The position numbers and the translations under genes are program-made. Below the pieces are notes generated by a model that saw only the letters and a list, made by a program, of their open reading frames with translations, had not been told where the DNA came from and did not search any database. Shown here piece after piece: positions 20,967-31,328 of a DNA stretch of 64,000 bases; positions within the stretch are counted from its first letter, which is position 1; every line of letters starts with the position of its first letter. Source of the DNA: BM003 sp963699835 (lineage in GTDB: Bacteria > Pseudomonadota > Gammaproteobacteria > Steroidobacterales > BM003); assembly GCA_963699835.1 (NCBI GenBank), contig CAVOVJ010000003.1, positions 310,001 to 374,000 of the forward strand, given 5' to 3'.

Positions 20967-22313
20967 ATGAGCGGCAAGCTCTACATCAAAACTTTCGGTT
21001 GCCAGATGAACGATTACGACTCCGCCAAAATGGCGGACGTACTCGGCGCGTCTCATGGCCTCGAGGTCGTCGATCGCGCGGACGATGCGGACGTCATCCT
21101 GGTCAATACCTGCTCGATCCGCGAGAAAGCGCAAGAGAAAGTTTTTTCGCTGCTGGGCACCTGGCGTCATTTAAAGCAGGCGCGACCTGAACTTGTGATC
21201 GGGGTTGGCGGTTGCGTCGCCAGCCAGGAGGGCGAGGCCATCGTGCGCCGTTCACCCCAGGTCGACCTCGTCTTCGGGCCGCAGACACTGCACCGTTTGC
21301 CACAAATGCTCGACCAGGCGCGCGCGCGCGGTGGCGCAGTGGTCGACATTAGTTTCCCCGAGATAGAGAAATTCGACGCGTTGCCAGCGCCGCGTGCCGA
21401 CGGTGTAACCGCTTTCGTCTCGGTCATGGAAGGCTGCAGCAAATACTGTTCGTTCTGCGTGGTGCCGTACACCCGTGGCGAGGAGGTCAGCCGCCCGTTT
21501 GACGACGTGATTGCCGAAGTGGTGCAACTGGCCGAACAGGGCGTGAAAGAGATCAACCTGCTGGGCCAGAACGTCAACGCTTACCGTGGCCCGATGCACG
21601 ACTCGACCCATGCGGATCTTGCCACGCTGATTCACTACGTTGCAGCGGTAGGCGGCATTGAAAGGGTGCGTTTTACGACTTCGCATCCAGTCGAGTTCAC
21701 CGACGCATTGATCGACGCGTACCGCGACGTGCCCGAGCTCGCCGCGTACCTCCATCTGCCGGTACAAAGCGGCTCGGACCGTGTGTTGTCGTTGATGAAG
21801 CGCGGGCATACGGCACTCGAGTACAAGCAGAAAATCCGCCGGCTCCGTGAAGCGCGTCCCGGCATCAGCATCTCTTCCGATTTCATTGTCGGGTTTCCCG
21901 GCGAAACCGAGCGCGATTTCGCGGCCACGATGGATCTCATTGCCGAGGTTGGTTTCGACCAGTCATTCAGTTTCATCTACAGCCAGCGCCCGGGTACGCC
22001 GGCGGCATCTTTTCCCGACGATGTGACAGCGGAGGAAAAGAGCCGCCGTCTCGCATTGTTGCAGCAACGCGTGAACCAGCAGGCGGCGGCGATAGCGACG
22101 GGAATGGTGGACAGCGTGCAACGCGTACTCGTGGAACGTCATGCCAGGAAGAATCCGCAGCAACTGGCTGGCCGTACGGAAAACAATCGCTGGGTCAATT
22201 TTGACGGCCCGTCGGCTCTGCTTGGCAGCTTCGCCGATGTGGTGATCACCGAGGCCTTGCCGAACTCGTTGCGTGGCCGTCTGCGGGATGAACCTGCGGC
22301 AGCTGCGGTCTGA
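20967..22313 (+). CDS. miaB: tRNA-2-methylthio-N6-dimethylallyladenosine synthase MiaB
   Basis: A radical-SAM methylthiotransferase that modifies A37 of tRNAs reading UNN codons. It has 448 residues. The N-terminal UPF0004 domain holds three cluster cysteines (FGCQMNDYDS, NTCSIREKAQ, GGCVASQEG). The radical-SAM motif is CSKYCSFCVVPYTRG (C-x3-C-x2-C). A C-terminal TRAM domain ends the protein. It heads the conserved series miaB-phoH-ybeY-corC-lnt. A weak -35/-10 pair (TTGATT 20932, TAGATT 20954) lies just upstream. Confidence 0.95.
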   Translation: MSGKLYIKTFGCQMNDYDSAKMADVLGASHGLEVVDRADDADVILVNTCSIREKAQEKVFSLLGTWRHLKQARPELVIGVGGCVASQEGEAIVRRSPQVDLVFGPQTLHRLPQMLDQARARGGAVVDISFPEIEKFDALPAPRADGVTAFVSVMEGCSKYCSFCVVPYTRGEEVSRPFDDVIAEVVQLAEQGVKEINLLGQNVNAYRGPMHDSTHADLATLIHYVAAVGGIERVRFTTSHPVEFTDALIDAYRDVPELAAYLHLPVQSGSDRVLSLMKRGHTALEYKQKIRRLREARPGISISSDFIVGFPGETERDFAATMDLIAEVGFDQSFSFIYSQRPGTPAASFPDDVTAEEKSRRLALLQQRVNQQAAAIATGMVDSVQRVLVERHARKNPQQLAGRTENNRWVNFDGPSALLGSFADVVITEALPNSLRGRLRDEPAAAAV

Positions 22314-22342
22314 GCCCTTCATGAATCAATCCGGCGTCGACA

Positions 22343-23333
22343 TTGAGCATTGACCTTTCATCGAGGGATATTGTTTTCGAGCCCGCCGACAATCGCCGTC
22401 TGGCCAACCTGTGCGGGCAGTTCGATGAACATCTGCGTTTCGTTGAAGAGCAGCTCGGTGTGACTATCAGCAATCGCGCCAGCCGGTTTCGGGTCAGCGG
22501 CGAGCAACCAGCGGTGCAGGCCGCAGTCGCGGTGCTGGAAAGTCTGTTTCGCGCAGACCGCCAGCGAAACACTGAACCCGGAGCGGGTCCATATGGCAGT
22601 TCGCGAGGCTGGCATGCGGCGGTCCGCGGCGGATGTCGATGGCGAATATCAGATCAAGACCCGGCGCGGCATGATTCGCGCCCGCGGCGCAAACCAGCGC
22701 AGTTATCTGCGCGCGATCAACCGGTGCGACCTGAGTTTCGGGATCGGTCCGGCAGGTACCGGGAAAACCTATCTCGCGGTGGCGTGCGCGGTCGATGCAT
22801 TGCAGCGCGATGCGGTAAGAAGGCTGGTTCTGGTGCGGCCGGCGGTGGAGGCGGGCGAGCGGCTTGGATTCCTGCCCGGGGACATGTCGCAAAAGGTCGA
22901 TCCTTACCTGCGCCCGATGTACGACGCGTTGTACGAAATGCTCGGGTTCGAGCGGGTCGGGCGACTGATAGAAACCCATGTCATTGAAGTCGCGCCGTTG
23001 GCTTTCATGCGCGGGCGCACATTGAACGAGGCTTTCGTGATTCTCGACGAGGCGCAGAATACGACTATCGAGCAAATGAAGATGTTTCTGACCCGCATCG
23101 GCTTTGGCAGTCGTGCCGTTGTTACCGGGGATATCACGCAGACGGATCTGCCAGGCAAAAAGCTATCGGGTCTGCGCCATGTTTCGGGTATCCTGCGCGG
23201 GGTCAAGGGTGTCAGCTTCACCAACTTCACTGCCCGGGACGTAGTGCGCCATCCGCTGGTCCAGCGCATCGTCGAGGCGTACGAGGCGAATGACGACGCT
23301 GCGCCGAATGGCTCCGCGGAGAATGGCGAGTGA
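22343..23333 (+). CDS. ybeZ: PhoH-like ATPase (YbeZ), one apparent frameshift
   Basis: A PhoH-family P-loop NTPase that partners YbeY in RNA and ribosome metabolism. The N-terminal part (IVFEPADNRRLANLCGQFDEH ... VLESLF) and the ATPase part (GPAGTGKTYLAVA, VILDEAQNTT, TGDITQTDLP) are in different frames. Removing one C at 22550 joins them through LFAQTASETLNPERVHMAVREAG. The 991-base span is 330 codons plus one base. TTG at 22343 is the assumed start because the frame has no ATG before conserved sequence; an ATG at 22321 would need another shift. It overlaps ybeY by four bases. Confidence 0.88.
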
Positions 23334-23785
23334 GCCAGGTCGAACTCCAGGTTGCGGTGTCGGGCTGCGAGGTTCCGGCCGCGGTGCAGTTCAAGTCGTG
23401 GGTCGATGCCGCGGTCGGTCGGCGCGCGCGCGACTGGGAAGTCTGCGTGCGCATTGTCGATCACGAAGAAAGCGCAGGCCTGAATGAGCGCTATCGTGGC
23501 AAGCCGGGTGCGACCAATGTTTTATCGTTCGTCGCCGATATGGCCGATGAGGCTGGCGTACGCTTGCTTGGCGACGTCGTAATCTGTGCGCCACTGGTTG
23601 ACGCGGAGGCACGAGCTCAGGGCAAGCCGGCGGTTGCGCATTGGGCCCATCTGACCGTGCACGGCGTGTTGCACCTGCTCGGTATGGATCACCAGGAGCC
23701 GGACGACGCTAAACAGATGGAGGATGCCGAGCGCGCCGTGCTGGCACATCTCGGCTATCCTGATCCGTATACTGTTACGGTTTGA
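23330..23785 (+). CDS. ybeY: Endoribonuclease YbeY
   Basis: A zinc-dependent endoribonuclease used in 16S rRNA 3'-end maturation and ribosome quality control. It has 151 residues. The metal site HGVLHLLGMDH (H-x3-H-x5-H) is intact, and NERYRGKPGATNVLSF is the usual substrate-face segment. The GTG start at 23330 overlaps the phoH stop (GTGA), a sign of coupling. It is followed by corC. Confidence 0.95.
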   Translation: MSQVELQVAVSGCEVPAAVQFKSWVDAAVGRRARDWEVCVRIVDHEESAGLNERYRGKPGATNVLSFVADMADEAGVRLLGDVVICAPLVDAEARAQGKPAVAHWAHLTVHGVLHLLGMDHQEPDDAKQMEDAERAVLAHLGYPDPYTVTV

Positions 23786-23802
23786 GGTACGGGGAATACC
23801 TG

Positions 23803-24681
23803 ATGTCCGCAGATAAACCTCCAAGTCCCAACGGTCCCGGAAATCCCTCCTGGCTCGAACGTTTAGGCAATCTGTTCGGCCCCGAGCCCCGGGATCGCGA
23901 ACAACTCAAACAGCAACTCAAAGCGGCCCGAGCGCGGCGTTTGCTGGATGCCGAAGAAGAGACCATGCTTCAGGGTGTGCTCGAGGTGTCGGAAACCCAG
24001 GTCGGCGATATCATGATTCCGCGCTCGCAGATGGTTGTTCTGGAGCGCGACAAACCCCCGGAAGAACTGATGCGTGCCATCATCGCGTCGGGGCATTCGC
24101 GTTTTCCGGTTGTCGGCGACGACATTTCCGAGGTCGCGGGTATCCTGCTGGCGAAGGACCTGCTGCGCTTCTATGCCGAGGGAGCCAGTGAGAAATTCGA
24201 TATACGCGAATGTCTGCGCCCGGCGGTTTTTATACCTGAAAGCAAACGTCTGAATACGCTGTTGCGCGAGTTTCGCTCCAGTCACAACCACATGGCTATC
24301 GTCGTTGACGAATACGGTGGCGTTTCGGGGCTGTTGACGATCGAGGACGTGCTGGAACAGATCGTCGGTGACATCGACGACGAGCATGATATTCAGGGCG
24401 AGGCGGAAATTGTCGCCGAGGGCGACGGCAAGTATGCAGTGCTCGCGCTGACCCGGATCGAGGATTTCAACGAGTACTTCGGCAGTGAGCTCGATGACGA
24501 GGAATACGATACGGTCGGTGGCCTGGTCAGTCGCGAATTTGGGCGGTTGCCGCGGCGCGGAGAGAAAGTCGAGCTGGAAGGGTGCGAGTTCCGTGTCACG
24601 CGTGCCCATCGTCGTCGCATCGACGCGTTGCAGGTTACGCCGCCGGCGACCTGGGCGGTTCCAGGCGAGCCCGGGTCCTGA
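23803..24681 (+). CDS. corC: CorC/HlyC-type CBS-domain protein
   Basis: A soluble protein with two CBS domains and a C-terminal CorC_HlyC domain, linked to magnesium and cobalt efflux in E. coli. ATG at 23803 gives MSADKPPSPNGPGN. The hallmark VGDIMIPRSQMVVLERD opens the CBS pair, and VVDEYGGVSGLLTIEDVLEQIVGDIDDEHD closes it. The C-terminal domain has YDTVGGLVSREFGRLPRRGE. An alternative TTG start at 23782 overlaps the ybeY stop but lacks family support. The gene lies directly before lnt, as usual. Confidence 0.93.
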   Translation: MSADKPPSPNGPGNPSWLERLGNLFGPEPRDREQLKQQLKAARARRLLDAEEETMLQGVLEVSETQVGDIMIPRSQMVVLERDKPPEELMRAIIASGHSRFPVVGDDISEVAGILLAKDLLRFYAEGASEKFDIRECLRPAVFIPESKRLNTLLREFRSSHNHMAIVVDEYGGVSGLLTIEDVLEQIVGDIDDEHDIQGEAEIVAEGDGKYAVLALTRIEDFNEYFGSELDDEEYDTVGGLVSREFGRLPRRGEKVELEGCEFRVTRAHRRRIDALQVTPPATWAVPGEPGS

Positions 24682-24694
24682 CAGCGCGTGCCCG

Positions 24695-26221
24695 GTGACT
24701 CCGGCAACGGCGCGCGCGGCGCTGACTCGGCGGCTGCCATATGCGGTAGCGTTGGTTGCGGGCATCGTCACCGTGCTGGCATTCGCTCCCTTCGATCAGG
24801 CGTGGCTCGCGCCTGTTGCGGTCGCTGCGCTGTTCTGGACCTGGACCAGGCTTCTGCCGCGGGCCGCGGCACTGGCCGGGTTTGCTTACGGTTGCGGCCT
24901 TTTTCTCGGCGGCACGTACTGGACATTCATCAGTATCCGCGTGTTTGGCGAGGCGCCGGCCGCGCTGGCAGTTTTCCTGATGCTGGGGCTGGTCGCGTTG
25001 ATGGCTTTGTATTACGCCGGTCTTGGCTATGTCGTGCGGCGCTGGCTTTTCCCGGACCGCGGCATTGCCATGCTGTTGTTGTGGCCGGCGGCATGGGTGC
25101 TGTCGGAGTGGCTGCGGAGCTGGGTGCTGACCGGGTTTCCATGGCTCTCTCTCGGTTATAGCCAGCTCGAAACGCCGCTGCTCGGGATTGCCCCGCTGCT
25201 CGGGGTCTTCGGTGTCAGCCTCGCGGTCGCACTCAGTGGAGGGGCAATATTGCTGCTGCGCCGGCCGACGACTCCGGCCGGGATTGCAGCTATAGCGGTG
25301 CTGGTGGCGCTATGGGGTGGCAGCGCAGTGTTGCGCGCGAAAGAGTGGACTGTGCCGGTGGGCGAGCCCGTGTCGGTGAGCCTGATTCAGGGGGCGATCA
25401 GCCAGGATCGAAAATGGCTCGTCGAAGAGCGGCTGCCGACGCTGAAGTTGTATCGAGAACTGGTCGACGCCGAGCTTGGACGGAATCTGATCGTGTTGCC
25501 GGAAGCCGCGATCCCGTTGCTGATGCACCGCGCCGCGGGCTATCTCGATGCGCTGGCGGCTGCCGCTCAGAAAGAGGGCAGCGAAATCGTCCTCGGGATA
25601 CTGCGACGCGCCCGCAGCGACGGGCCGGTTTTCAACTCCATCGTCGTACTTGGCGACACACCGCAGATCTACGACAAGCGTCATCTCGTGCCTTTTGGAG
25701 AGTACTTTCCGGTTCCCGGTTTCGTTCGCGACTGGATGCGCCTGCTCAGTCTGCCCTACTCGGACCTCGGTGTTGGCGGCCCGCGCCAGCCTGTGCTGCA
25801 AACTGCCGTCGCGGCGCTGGCGCCGAGTATTTGTTACGAGGACGCTTTCGGCGAGCAGATGCTCGAATTCCTGCCGCAGGCGGGCATGCTGGTCAACGTC
25901 AGCAACGATGCGTGGTTCGGCGATTCCATTGCGCCGCACCAGCATCTGCAGATCGCGCGTATGCGTTCCGTCGAGGCGGGGCGGGCGACGCTGCGGGCCA
26001 CGAACACCGGAATTTCTGCGGTGATCGACCACCGTGGAGAGTTACTGGTGCGGTCACCCCAGTTCCAGGTCAGTGTATTGCGCGCGGATGTGTCGGCGCG
26101 CTCGGGTGCGACTCCGTTTGTCCGTTTCGGCAACAGCGCGGTCGTTGCACTCGCCCTGATTTTGATTGCTGCGGGAATCCTGTTGGGACGGCGCGCGGTC
26201 GTGTCGCAGCGACGCCGCTGA
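24695..26221 (+). CDS. lnt: Apolipoprotein N-acyltransferase
   Basis: Lnt adds the third acyl chain to lipoproteins at the inner membrane. From GTG at 24695 the protein is 508 residues, close to E. coli's 512. About seven membrane segments precede a nitrilase-fold periplasmic domain with the Glu-Lys-Cys triad: VLPEAAIPLL (Glu), YDKRHLVPFGEYFP (Lys), APSICYEDAFGE (Cys). The GTG start was chosen because an upstream extension would lie inside corC and lacks homology. Confidence 0.93.
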   Translation: MTPATARAALTRRLPYAVALVAGIVTVLAFAPFDQAWLAPVAVAALFWTWTRLLPRAAALAGFAYGCGLFLGGTYWTFISIRVFGEAPAALAVFLMLGLVALMALYYAGLGYVVRRWLFPDRGIAMLLLWPAAWVLSEWLRSWVLTGFPWLSLGYSQLETPLLGIAPLLGVFGVSLAVALSGGAILLLRRPTTPAGIAAIAVLVALWGGSAVLRAKEWTVPVGEPVSVSLIQGAISQDRKWLVEERLPTLKLYRELVDAELGRNLIVLPEAAIPLLMHRAAGYLDALAAAAQKEGSEIVLGILRRARSDGPVFNSIVVLGDTPQIYDKRHLVPFGEYFPVPGFVRDWMRLLSLPYSDLGVGGPRQPVLQTAVAALAPSICYEDAFGEQMLEFLPQAGMLVNVSNDAWFGDSIAPHQHLQIARMRSVEAGRATLRATNTGISAVIDHRGELLVRSPQFQVSVLRADVSARSGATPFVRFGNSAVVALALILIAAGILLGRRAVVSQRRR

Positions 26222-26262
26222 GGTATGCTTGCGGTTTTGATCTGAGGCAGGTCGGATAGCCA

Positions 26263-28710
26263 ATGGACCCGGTATTCAAGCCCGAAGTAATCGAACCCGA
26301 GGCGCAGAAGTTCTGGGAGGAGAACCAGACCTTCGCGGTCGTTGAGGACTCCGACAAAGAGAAATTCTACTGTCTGTCCATGTTCCCTTATCCCAGCGGA
26401 CGCTTGCACATGGGGCATGTGCGTAATTACACGATCGGCGATGTAATCAGCCGCTACCAGCGCATGCAGGGCAAGAACGTTTTGCAGCCGATGGGCTGGG
26501 ATGCGTTTGGCATGCCGGCGGAAAACGCCGCGATCGAACGTGGCGTTGCGCCGGCACAGTGGACTTACGAAAACATCGGTTACATGCGCGAGCAGCTCAA
26601 GCGCCTCGGATTTGCCTATGACTGGTCGCGCGAGCTGGCGACCTGCCGACCGGAATACTACCGCTGGGAACAACTCATTTTTACCCGGCTGATGCGTAAG
26701 GGCCTGGTGTACAAGAAAAACGCCATGGTCAACTGGGACCCGGTAGATCAAACCGTTCTCGCCAATGAGCAGGTTGTAGATGGTCGCGGCTGGCGCTCCC
26801 ACGCGCTGGTCGAACGCCGCGAGATTCCACAATGGTTTATGAGCATTACTGCCTATGCTGATGAATTACTTGAGGAACTTGAGCGTCTCCCGGGCTGGCC
26901 TGAAGCTGTTCGCACGATGCAACGGAACTGGATCGGACGTTCCGAAGGGGTCGAGATCCGTTTCGATGTCGACGGCGGTGAGGCACTCGAGGTGTTCACC
27001 ACCCGGCCCGACACGTTGTATGGCGTGACCTATATGGCGGTCGCGGCCGAACACCCGCTGGCCCGGGAGGCAGCGGAGAGTGATCCGGCGCTGGCCCGTT
27101 TCATTGAGGAATGCCGCAGCACGGCCACCGCCGAGGCGGAACTGGAAACGATGGAGAAGAGGGGCATGCCGCTCGGGCGGGTTGCCATCAATCCGATCAA
27201 TGGCGAGGCCGTTCCCGTTTGGGTCGCCAACTTCGTGCTGATGAGTTACGGAACGGGAGCGGTGATGTCGGTGCCCGGGCACGACCAGCGCGACTGGGAT
27301 TTCGCGCGCAAGCACGGGCTGGAAATCCGCCAGGTGATCGCGCCGGCCGATGGCACCACGGCTGACATCAGCACGGCCGCGTTTGTCGAAAAAGGCGTGC
27401 TGGTAAATTCGTAGACCCATACCGGTCTGCGTTCCGAGGAAGCGTTTGACGCACTCGCCGCCCATCTCGAGGCGAGCGGTATGGGCCGGCGCAAGGTCAA
27501 TTACAGGCTGCGTGACTGGGGCGTTTCGCGTCAGCGCTACTGGGGTGCACCGATCCCTGTCGTCAACTGCGAGAAATGCGGCGCGCTGCCGGTGGCGGAG
27601 GACCAGCTGCCGGTAATTTTACCGGAGCGGGTCGATTTCACCGGAGTGCAGTCGCCGTTGACCCAGATGCCGGAGTTTTACGAAACGACCTGCCCGGCCT
27701 GCGCCGGGAAGGCTCGCCGCGAGACCGATACGTTCGATACGTTCATGGAGTCTTCGTGGTATTTCCTGCGCTATGCCTGTCCCGATGCGATGAGTGGAAT
27801 GGTTGACGAGCGGGCGAATTACTGGATGCCTGTCGATCAGTACATCGGCGGAGTCGAGCACGCCATTCTGCATTTGCTGTATGCGCGCTTCTACCAGAAA
27901 TTGTTGCGCGATGAGGGCAGCGTAGACGTCGGTGAGCCCTTCGCCAATCTGCTGACTCAGGGGATGGTGCTGAAAGACGGCGCCAAAATGTCCAAGTCGA
28001 AAGGCAATACCGTCGATCCCGAAGCGTTGATCGAGCGCTACGGTGCGGACACCGTCAGGCTTTTCATGATGTTCGCGGCGCCGCCCGAGCAGAGTCTCGA
28101 GTGGTCGGACGAAGGAGTCGAAGGCAGCTTCCGCTTTTTGAAAAAACTATGGCGCAGCGTTGCAGAACATGTTTCCGCTGGCTCCGCAGAAACGCTTGAT
28201 ATTGCGTCACTCGACGGCATGCAGCGCGATATTCGGCGCAAGACCCATGAAACAATTGCCAAAGTCGGCGACGACATAGGTCGACGCTATACCTTTAACA
28301 CAGCCATTGCGGCGATGATGGAATTGTTAAACGCGCTGAATCGGTTCAATGACGAATCCGCCGCCGGCCGTGCAGTCATGCGCGAGGCATTGCGCGCTAT
28401 CGTCATGATGTTGTCGCCGATTATTCCGCACACCTGTCATGCGCTATGGCGGGCGCTTGGCGAGCAAGGCGCGGTGATCGATGCGACATGGCCGGCGGTC
28501 GATGACAGCGCGCTGGGTCGCTCCGAGGTCGAGATTGTAGTGCAGGTCAATGGCCGGTTGCGGGCCAGGGTTGTCATGTCTGCGGGAGCGAATCGCGAGG
28601 CGATCGAGGCCGCGGCGCTGGCCGAGGCCAACGTGCAGAAATTCATCGACGGTAAAGCGATCCGCAAAGTGGTGGTCGTGCCGGACAAACTCGTAAACGT
28701 GGTCGTGTAA
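26263..28710 (+). CDS. leuS: Leucyl-tRNA synthetase, interrupted by an in-frame amber codon
   Basis: A class I synthetase charging tRNA-Leu, with a CP1 editing domain. The total span is 816 codons. PYPSGRLHMGHVRNYTIGD carries the HIGH-type motif, and DGAKMSKSKGNTVDPE is KMSKS. Codon 384 (27412-27414) is TAG, in GVLVNS-stop-THTGLRSEEAF, where homologues read through with a Gly after NS. The frame is the same before and after, and both halves are conserved: KVNYRLRDWGVSRQRYWGAPIP follows. LeuS is essential, so an error in the sequence or suppression must explain it. Other genes here end in TAG, so TAG is a normal stop. Confidence 0.88.
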
Positions 28711-29222
28711 TGAGCGGATTCGTTGGCGGGCGTAACGCCGTCGTCTGGATCGGGCTGTTCGTGGCGAGTGCAGTGACGCTGCAGGGCTGCGGTTATCGTC
28801 TCGAGGCGCCCGATGCACTGCCAGAAGTCATGGATATAACCTACGTCGAATCGCGTAACCCCTACAGCGTGCTATCGCTAGCGCTGGATCGGCGCCTGCG
28901 CGCAGCCGGGATAACGGTCACCGACGAGCGTAGTGAAGCCGGCGCTGTCCTGACGCTGTTGCGCGACGATACCGGCCAGCGCCTGCTCTCGGTATCGGCG
29001 GACAATGTCCCGCAGGAATACGAGGTTTATTACACAGTTAGTTACGAGCTCTCGACTGATGGTGAGTCGCGTCTCGAAGCGCGCCCGATGACGGTGACCC
29101 GCGATTACAGTTATGACGAGACCGACGTGCTCGGCAAACGCCGGGAGGAAGAGGTCATTCGTGCCGCACTCGCCGAAGACCTCGTACGCCTGATGCTGCG
29201 GCGACTCGCCTCGGTCGAATAA
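28710..29222 (+). CDS. lptE: LPS-assembly lipoprotein LptE
   Basis: LptE plugs the LptD barrel that inserts lipopolysaccharide in the outer membrane. It has 170 residues with a signal sequence and lipobox LQGC (Cys27). The ATG overlaps the leuS stop (TAATG), and leuS-lptE is a conserved pair. The sequence otherwise diverges, as is normal for LptE. holA, usually next, is displaced about 5.3 kb downstream. Confidence 0.88.
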   Translation: MSGFVGGRNAVVWIGLFVASAVTLQGCGYRLEAPDALPEVMDITYVESRNPYSVLSLALDRRLRAAGITVTDERSEAGAVLTLLRDDTGQRLLSVSADNVPQEYEVYYTVSYELSTDGESRLEARPMTVTRDYSYDETDVLGKRREEEVIRAALAEDLVRLMLRRLASVE

Positions 29223-29232
29223 AACCGCTGGA

Positions 29233-31167
29233 TCATGCCGCCGCGTCGTCGAGCGCGCGTTTCTGCGCGCACTCGCGGGCGAGATCTGCAACCGCGCCCG
29301 CCAGCGGTGCGCTGGTCTGGTGTTTCTGCCCGAGCCGGCGAATGGAGACGCTGTGATTGTCAGCCTCGCGATTCCCCGCCACGAACATTACCGGAACCTT
29401 GGCCAGACTGTGTTCGCGCACCTTGTAGTTGATCTTCTCGTTGCGCAGGTCTGTTTCCACGCGAATACCGTGATGGCGCAGTGTCGCCGCAACCTCCATC
29501 GCGTAGTCATCCGCGTCCGAAGTGATGGTCGCCACGACGACCTGGGTCGGGGCCAGCCACAACGGCAATCGCCCCGCATAGTGCTCGAGCAGGATGCCGG
29601 TAAAGCGTTCGAGCGATCCGAAAAGTGCGCGGTGAATCATCACCGGTGGATGCTTTTGTCCGTCCTCGCCGATATAACTCGCCCCGAGCCGTTCGGGCAG
29701 ATTCAGATCCACCTGAACAGTGCCGCATTGCCAGTCGCGACCGATTGCGTCGGTCAGAACGAACTCCAGCTTGGGGCCATAGAAAGCACCCTCGCCGGGG
29801 TTTAGCTCGTACGGCAATCCGGTTGATTTGAGCGCCGTCATCAACGCCCGCTCGGACTCATCCCAGACGCCGTCGGCGCCGACCCGTTTTTCCGGCCGGT
29901 CGGCGAACTTGATACGGATGTCGTCAAATCCGAAATCACGGTAGATGTCGAGTATCAGCTTGGTGACGGTCACGCACTCTTCTGTTATCTGTTTTTCCGT
30001 ACAGAAAATGTGCGCGTCGTCCTGGGTAAACGAGCGCACCCGCATCAGTCCGTGCAATGCGCCGGACGGCTCGTAGCGATGCACGCTGCCGAATTCCGAC
30101 AGGCGCAGCGGCAGTTCGCGGTAGCTGGTAATGCCCTGTTTGAATACCTGGACATGGCCGGGGCAATTCATCGGTTTGAGCGCAAACACCCGTTCGTCGG
30201 GTGTCCGCGTTACAAACATGTTGTCGCCGAATTTCTCGACGTGACCGGATTTGACCCACAGCGATCGGTCCATCAGTTCCGGGGTATTTATTTCGCGGTA
30301 TCCTGCCTCGTCCTGGCGTGCGCGCATGTAATTAATCAGGCTCTGAAACAGGCTCCAGCCTTTCGGATGCCAGAACACCGATCCCGGCGCTTCTTCCTGG
30401 AAATGGAACAGGTCCATTTCGCGCCCGAGGCGGCGGTGGTCGCGCCGTTCCGCTTCCTCGAGCTGATGCAGATATTGGTCCAGTTTTTTCTTGTCGGGCC
30501 AGGCAGTGCCGTAGACTCGCTGCAACATCGCGTTATTTGAATCACCTCGCCAGTAGGCGCCGGCAAGCTTGGTTAGCCTGAATGCCTTGCCAAGCCGGCC
30601 GGTGTTCGGCAGGTGAGGTCCCCGGCACAGATCGATGAACTGCCCCTGGCGGTACAGTGTGATCGGTTCGCCGGCCGGGATTGCGCCGATGATCTCGGCC
30701 TTGTAGTGCTCGCCGAGATCGGTGAAGAAACGAACCGCCTCGTCGCGATCCCAGAGTTCGCGGTTTATGGTCTCGTCGCGATCCACGATTTCGCGCATGC
30801 GCTGTTCGATTTGCTCGAGATCTTCGGGCCGGAACGGTTCCTCGCGGGCAAAATCGTAGTAGAAGCCGTTGTCGATGGCCGGCCCGATCGTGACCTGGGT
30901 CTCCGGGTACAGTTCCTTGACCGCTTCGGCGAGCAGATGTGCGGCATCGTGGCGCAGAATCTCTACCCCGTCAGCGTCCTCGCGGGTCACGATCTGCACG
31001 TCCGAATCAGCTGCTATCGGCCGGCTCAAATCCCACAGTTCGTCGTTGACACGCACGGCGACGGCATCTTTCGCGAGACGCCGTCCGATCGACTCGGCTA
31101 GCTCGAGACCGGTCACCGGACCGTCAAAGTCGCGTGTCGAGCCATCAGGCAAGCGGATGACTACCAT
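29233..31167 (-). CDS. thrS: Threonyl-tRNA synthetase
   Basis: A class II synthetase with editing. From ATG at 31167 it is 644 residues, near E. coli's 642. The TGS domain (MVVIRLPDGSTRDFDGPVTG), the editing domain with HDAAHLLAEAVKELYP, and the catalytic core with HPKGWSLFQ and ALKPMNCPGHVQVFK (zinc Cys) and RVRSFTQDDAHIFC are all intact. CGGAG lies upstream of the start. infC, the usual downstream partner, is absent; the gene converges on lptE instead. A hairpin precedes the start. Confidence 0.96.
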   Translation of the reverse strand: MVVIRLPDGSTRDFDGPVTGLELAESIGRRLAKDAVAVRVNDELWDLSRPIAADSDVQIVTREDADGVEILRHDAAHLLAEAVKELYPETQVTIGPAIDNGFYYDFAREEPFRPEDLEQIEQRMREIVDRDETINRELWDRDEAVRFFTDLGEHYKAEIIGAIPAGEPITLYRQGQFIDLCRGPHLPNTGRLGKAFRLTKLAGAYWRGDSNNAMLQRVYGTAWPDKKKLDQYLHQLEEAERRDHRRLGREMDLFHFQEEAPGSVFWHPKGWSLFQSLINYMRARQDEAGYREINTPELMDRSLWVKSGHVEKFGDNMFVTRTPDERVFALKPMNCPGHVQVFKQGITSYRELPLRLSEFGSVHRYEPSGALHGLMRVRSFTQDDAHIFCTEKQITEECVTVTKLILDIYRDFGFDDIRIKFADRPEKRVGADGVWDESERALMTALKSTGLPYELNPGEGAFYGPKLEFVLTDAIGRDWQCGTVQVDLNLPERLGASYIGEDGQKHPPVMIHRALFGSLERFTGILLEHYAGRLPLWLAPTQVVVATITSDADDYAMEVAATLRHHGIRVETDLRNEKINYKVREHSLAKVPVMFVAGNREADNHSVSIRRLGQKHQTSAPLAGAVADLARECAQKRALDDAAA

Positions 31168-31183
31168 TCGATTACTCCGGGGA

Positions 31184-31201
31184 ATTCGCTCAAACGCGAA
31201 T
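31184..31201 (-). promoter_or_regulatory. Inverted repeat in the thrS leader
   Basis: ATTCGC and GCGAAT are separated by six bases and end about 17 bases upstream of the thrS ATG, next to the ribosome-binding site. A leader hairpin here could affect initiation, as the tRNA-mimicking operator does in E. coli thrS. The resemblance to that operator is not close, so regulation is only a possibility. Confidence 0.3.
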
Positions 31202-31328
31202 GATAGCGTCTCAACGGTGGCCGAGGCCATATGCGAGCGGTCTTAATGCTGCTTGCCAATAGCCCGGCGGAGGAGTAAAAAACGCTGTCGTATCCAAAGC
31301 TCCCGTTTGCAATCCTCAGCCTTCGCCG

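Noticed and set aside
31168..31328. Zur-binding site before the metal-transport genes
   Set aside because: I looked for the usual AT-rich GAAATGTTATA-type palindrome and found none.
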